Assembly (NCBI GenBank): GCA_037577475.1
Contig: JBAGJB010000162.1
Span: 457,107-521,106 of the forward strand
Reading direction: 5' to 3'
Source: Chaunax sp. Z400
Lineage: Eukaryota > Chordata > Actinopteri > Lophiiformes > Chaunacidae
DNA length: 64,000 nucleotides
Below, piece after piece: positions 59,647 through 64,000 of this stretch. Numbering within the stretch: the first letter of the stretch is position 1; every line of letters begins with the position of its first letter. The notes beneath the pieces are model-generated. The model saw only the letters and a list, made by a program, of their open reading frames with translations, made no database searches and was not told the DNA's origin. A program made the translations under genes and the position numbers.

Positions 59647-62600
59647 TATTCATACTATACATACTGTACATACTGTTCATTCTACACATACGACTACTAT
59701 TCATACTATACATACTATTCATACTGTACATACTATTTATACTATACATACTATTCATACTGTACATACTATTTATACTATACATACTATACATACTATA
59801 CATACTATTCATACTATTCATACTGTACATACTATACATACTATTCATACTGTACATACTATACATACTATACATACTATTCATACTATACATACTATTC
59901 ATACTGTACATACTATACATACTATTCATATTGTACATACTATTCATACTGTACATACTATACATACTATTCATATTGTACATACTGTACATACTATACA
60001 TACTATTCATACTATACATATTATTCATACTATACATACTATTCATACTATACATACTATTTTTACTATACATACTATACATATAAATTCTATACATACT
60101 ATGCATACCATGCATACCATACATACTATTCATACTATACATACTATTCATACTATACATACTGTACATACTATTCATACTATATATACTGTACATACTA
60201 TTTATACTATACATACTATACATACTATTTATACTATACATACTATTTATACTATACATACTATTCATACTGTACATACTATTCATACTATTCATAATGT
60301 ACATACTATACATACTATTCATACTGTACATACTATACATACTGTACATACTATTCATACTGTACATACTATACATAGTATTCATACTGTACATACTATT
60401 CCTACTATACATACTATTCATACTGTACATACTATTCCTACTATACATACTATTCATACTGTACATACTATTCCTACTATACATACTATACATACTATGC
60501 GTACTATTCATACTGTACATACTATACATACTATTCATACTATACATACTATTCCTACTATACATACTATTCATACTATTATTTCTACACATACTACTAC
60601 TATACATACTATTCATACTATACATGCCATACATACTATTTATACTATACATACTATTCATACTATACATACTGTTCATTCTACACATACTACTACTATT
60701 CATACTATACATACTATTCATACTATTCATACTGTACATACTATTTATACTAAACATACTGTTTATTCTATACATACTATTCATACTGTACATACTATAC
60801 ATACTATTCATACTATTCATACTATACATACTATTCATACTGTACATACTATACATACTATTCATACTATACATACTATTCATACTAAACATACTGTTTA
60901 TACTATACATACTATACATACTCTACATACTATACATACTATTTATACTATACATACTATTCATACTGTACATACTATACATACTATACATACTATTCAT
61001 ACTTTACATACATATACATAATATTTTTTACTAAACATACTATTTATACTATACATACTATTCATTCTATACATACTATTCATACTATACATACTATACA
61101 TACTATTATTTCCACACATACTACTACTATACATACTATTCATACTATACATACTATTTTTTACTTTACATACTATACATACTATTCATACTATACATAT
61201 AAATTCTATACATACTATGCATACCATGCATACCATATATACTATTCATACTATACATGCCATACATACCATTTATACTATACATACTATTCATACTGTA
61301 CATACTATACATACTATTCATACTGTACATACTAATCATACTGTACATACTATTCATACTATAAAATACTATTCATACTGTACATACTATTCATACTATA
61401 CATACTATTCATACTATACATACTATTCATTCTATACATACTACTACTATTCATACTATACATACTATTCATACTATACATATTATACATACTATTCATT
61501 CTACACATACTACTACTATACATACTATTCATACTATACATACTATTTTTACTATACATACTATACATATAAATTCTATACATACTATGCATACCATGCA
61601 TACCATACATACTATTCATACTATACATACTATACATACTATTCATTCTACACATACTACTACTATACATACTATTCATACTATACATACTATACATACT
61701 ATTCATACTATACATACTATTCATACTATACATATGAATTCTATACATACTATGCATACCATGCATACCATACATACTATTCATACTATACATGCCATAC
61801 ATACTATTCATACTATACATACTTTACATAATGTACATACAATACATACCATACATGCTGTACATACTATTCATACTGTACATACTATACATACTATTCA
61901 TACTATACATACTGTTCATTCTATACATACTATTCATACTATTCATACTATACATACTATACATACTACACATACTACTACTATACATACTATTCATACT
62001 GTACATACTATTCATACTATACATACTATTCATACTATACATACTGTTCATTCTATACATACTATTCATACTATACATACTACACATACTACTACTATAC
62101 ATACTATTCATACTATACATACTATTTTTACTATACATACTATACATACTATTCATACTGTACATACTATTCATACTATACATACTATACATACTATTCA
62201 TACTGTACATACTATTCCTACTATACATACTATACGTACTATGCATACTATTCATACTGTACATACTATACATACTATTCATACTATACATACTATTCCT
62301 ACTATACATACTATTCATACTACACATACTAGTCATACTGTACATACTATACATACTGTACATACTATTTATACTATACATACTATTTATACTATACATA
62401 CTATTTATACTATACATACTATTCATACTGTACATACTATTCATACTATTCATAATGTACATACTATACATACTATTCATACTGTACATACTATACATAC
62501 TACTCATACTATTCATACTGTACATACTATTCATACTATTCATAATGTACATACTATACATACTATTCATACTGTACATACTATACATACTACTCATACT

Positions 62601-63259
62601 ATACATACTATTCGTACTATACATACTATACATACTATTCATACTATTCATACTGTACATACTATACATACTATTCATACTGTACATACTATACATACTA
62701 TTCATACTGTACATACTATACATACTATTCATACTGTACATACTATTCATACTGTACATACTATACATACTATTCATGCTATACATACTATTCATACTGT
62801 ACATACTATACATACTATTCATACTGTACATACTATTCATACTATTCATACTATACATACTGTACATACTATACATACTATTTATACTATACATACTATT
62901 CATACTGTACATACTATACATACTACTCATAATATACATACTATTCGTACTATACATACTATTCATACTATACATACTCTTCATACTGTACATACTATAC
63001 ATACTATTCATACTGTACATACTATTCATACTGTACATACTATACATACTATTCATACTGTACATACTATTCATACTGTACATACTATACATACTATTCA
63101 TACTATACATACTATTCATACTGTACATACTGTACATACTATTCATACTGTACATACTATTCATACTATTCATACTATACATATTATTCATACTGTACAT
63201 ACTATACATATTATTCATACTGTACATACTATACATACTGTACATACTATACATACTAT
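59647..63259. repeat. Diverged higher-order minisatellite after distal unit 3
   Basis: Counterpart of 17147-20750, 9 bp longer. The same ATAAATTC/ATGCATACC and ACTACTACTA blocks occur in the same order. Confidence 0.9.
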
Positions 63260-64000
63260 AAAAGTTTATACTAAAGGTTTAACTAAAGGTTTATACTAAA
63301 GGTTTATACTAAAGGTTTAACTAAAGGTTTATACTAAAGGTTTAACTAAAGGTTTATACTAAAGGTTTATAATAAAGGTTTATACTAAAGGTTTATACTA
63401 AAGGTTTATACTAAAGGTTTATACTAAAGGTTTATACTAAAGGTTTATACTAAAGGTTTATACTAAAGGTTTATACTAAAGGTTTATACTAAAGGTTTAT
63501 AATAAAGGTTTATACTAAAGGTTTATACTAAAGGTTTATACTAAAGTTTTATACTAAAGGTTTATAATAAAGGTTTATACTAAAGGTTTATACTAAAGGT
63601 TTATACTAAAGGTTTATAATAAAGGTTTATACTAAAGGTTTATACTAAAGGTTTATACTAAAGGTTTATACTAAAGGTTTATACTAAAGGTTTAACTAAA
63701 GGTTTATACTAAAGGTTCAACTAAAGGTTTATACTAAAGGTTTATACTAAAGGTTTATACTAAAGGTTTATACTAAAGGTTTATTACTAAAGGTTTATTA
63801 CTAAAGGTTTATAGTAAAGGTTTAACTAAAGGTTTAACTAAAGGTTTAACTAAAGGTTTATACTAAATGTTTATACTAAAGGTTTATACTAAAGGTTCAA
63901 CTAAAGGTTTATACTAAAGGTTTATACTAAAGGTTTATACTAAAGGTTTATACTAAAGGTTTAACTAAAGGTTTATACTAAAGGTTTAACTAAAGGTTTA
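63260..64000. repeat. 12/13-bp satellite, distal copy (cut by window end)
   Basis: Counterpart of 20751-21504 with a net 13-bp (one monomer) length difference. The marker pair of TTATTACT monomers lies at about 63781, against 21285 in the proximal copy. Confidence 0.95.

Larger units (their letters stand above)
42435..64000. repeat. Distal copy of the 42.4-kb tandem duplication (truncated by window end)
   Basis: Begins with the same bases as position 1 and proceeds through the same promoter, Tc1 insertion, three gene units, minisatellites and satellite. It ends inside the 12/13-bp satellite, at the point matching about 21504. Because the window stops here, I cannot tell whether the integrase element and LINE are also duplicated. 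Confidence 0.95.

Overview
The window looks like nuclear DNA of a teleost fish. The indicators are split genes with GT-AG introns, a Tc1/mariner fold-back element carrying the terminal sequence typical of fish and amphibian Tc1 families, a fish-type non-LTR retrotransposon, a KRBA2/Ginger-like integrase gene, and very large tandem arrays. I see no ordinary single-copy host gene, tRNA, rRNA, operon or CRISPR array. Almost everything is transposon-derived or tandemly repeated.

The dominant structure is a tandem duplication with a 42,434-bp period. Bases 1 to about 21,504 return almost unchanged at 42,435-64,000. I found only rare substitutions in the gene-like parts; most differences are array copy numbers. 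The window starts inside one copy and ends inside the next, so it shows one full period plus half of another. A recent segmental duplication and an assembly (haplotig) duplication cannot be told apart from sequence alone.

Each copy runs as follows, in proximal coordinates. First comes a lysine/arginine/glutamate-rich terminal exon (233-726), then a CpG-rich promoter with an untranslated first exon (1120-1730), then an intron holding a Tc1 fold-back element (2337-3027). Next is a multi-exon transposase-like gene, exons 2-9 at 3511-6509. It has an FGxYRG-type N-terminal motif, a DUF6729-like CxxC...CxxC zinc-ribbon region, and a DDE/RNase H-like region. The gene is cut at exon 9 by a 9-bp-based minisatellite. 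A ~5.3-kb partial unit follows head to tail (units 2 and 3, at 9253 and 14554). Each joins exon-2 tail to exon 9, and unit 2, like unit 1, then continues through minisatellite, a chimeric exon 3/intron 3 scrap, a K/R/E tail and a 31-bp TG-rich array. In units 2 and 3 the acceptor of exon 7 has changed from AG to GG. Unit 3 runs into 3.6 kb of higher-order minisatellite and then 4.2 kb of a 12/13-bp satellite (AAAGGTTTATACT).

Bases 24,965-32,937 are bounded by inverted TGTTGAGCCG...CGGCTCAACA termini. Inside lie an integrase-OTU protease gene on the minus strand (26,236-28,731, KRBA2/Ginger-like), a ~172-bp tandem repeat, and a complete fold-back element (30,354-32,937) with identical 330-bp arms and an A-rich/T-rich interior built on GGTAATGAGATGCG. 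The 12/13-bp satellite then reappears inverted (32,938-34,131) and joins the terminus at the same base as on the left. A broken LINE (35,223-38,339) and ~4 kb of spacer lead to a CRE/TATA promoter and short first exon (42,288-42,403), just before the next copy begins.

Functionally, the window holds remnants of at least four mobile-element families: a DUF6729/DDE gene, an integrase-OTU element with its fold-back derivative, Tc1, and a LINE. Tandem amplification has been active at the scales of 9-13 bp, 31 bp, 172 bp, 5.3 kb and 42 kb.
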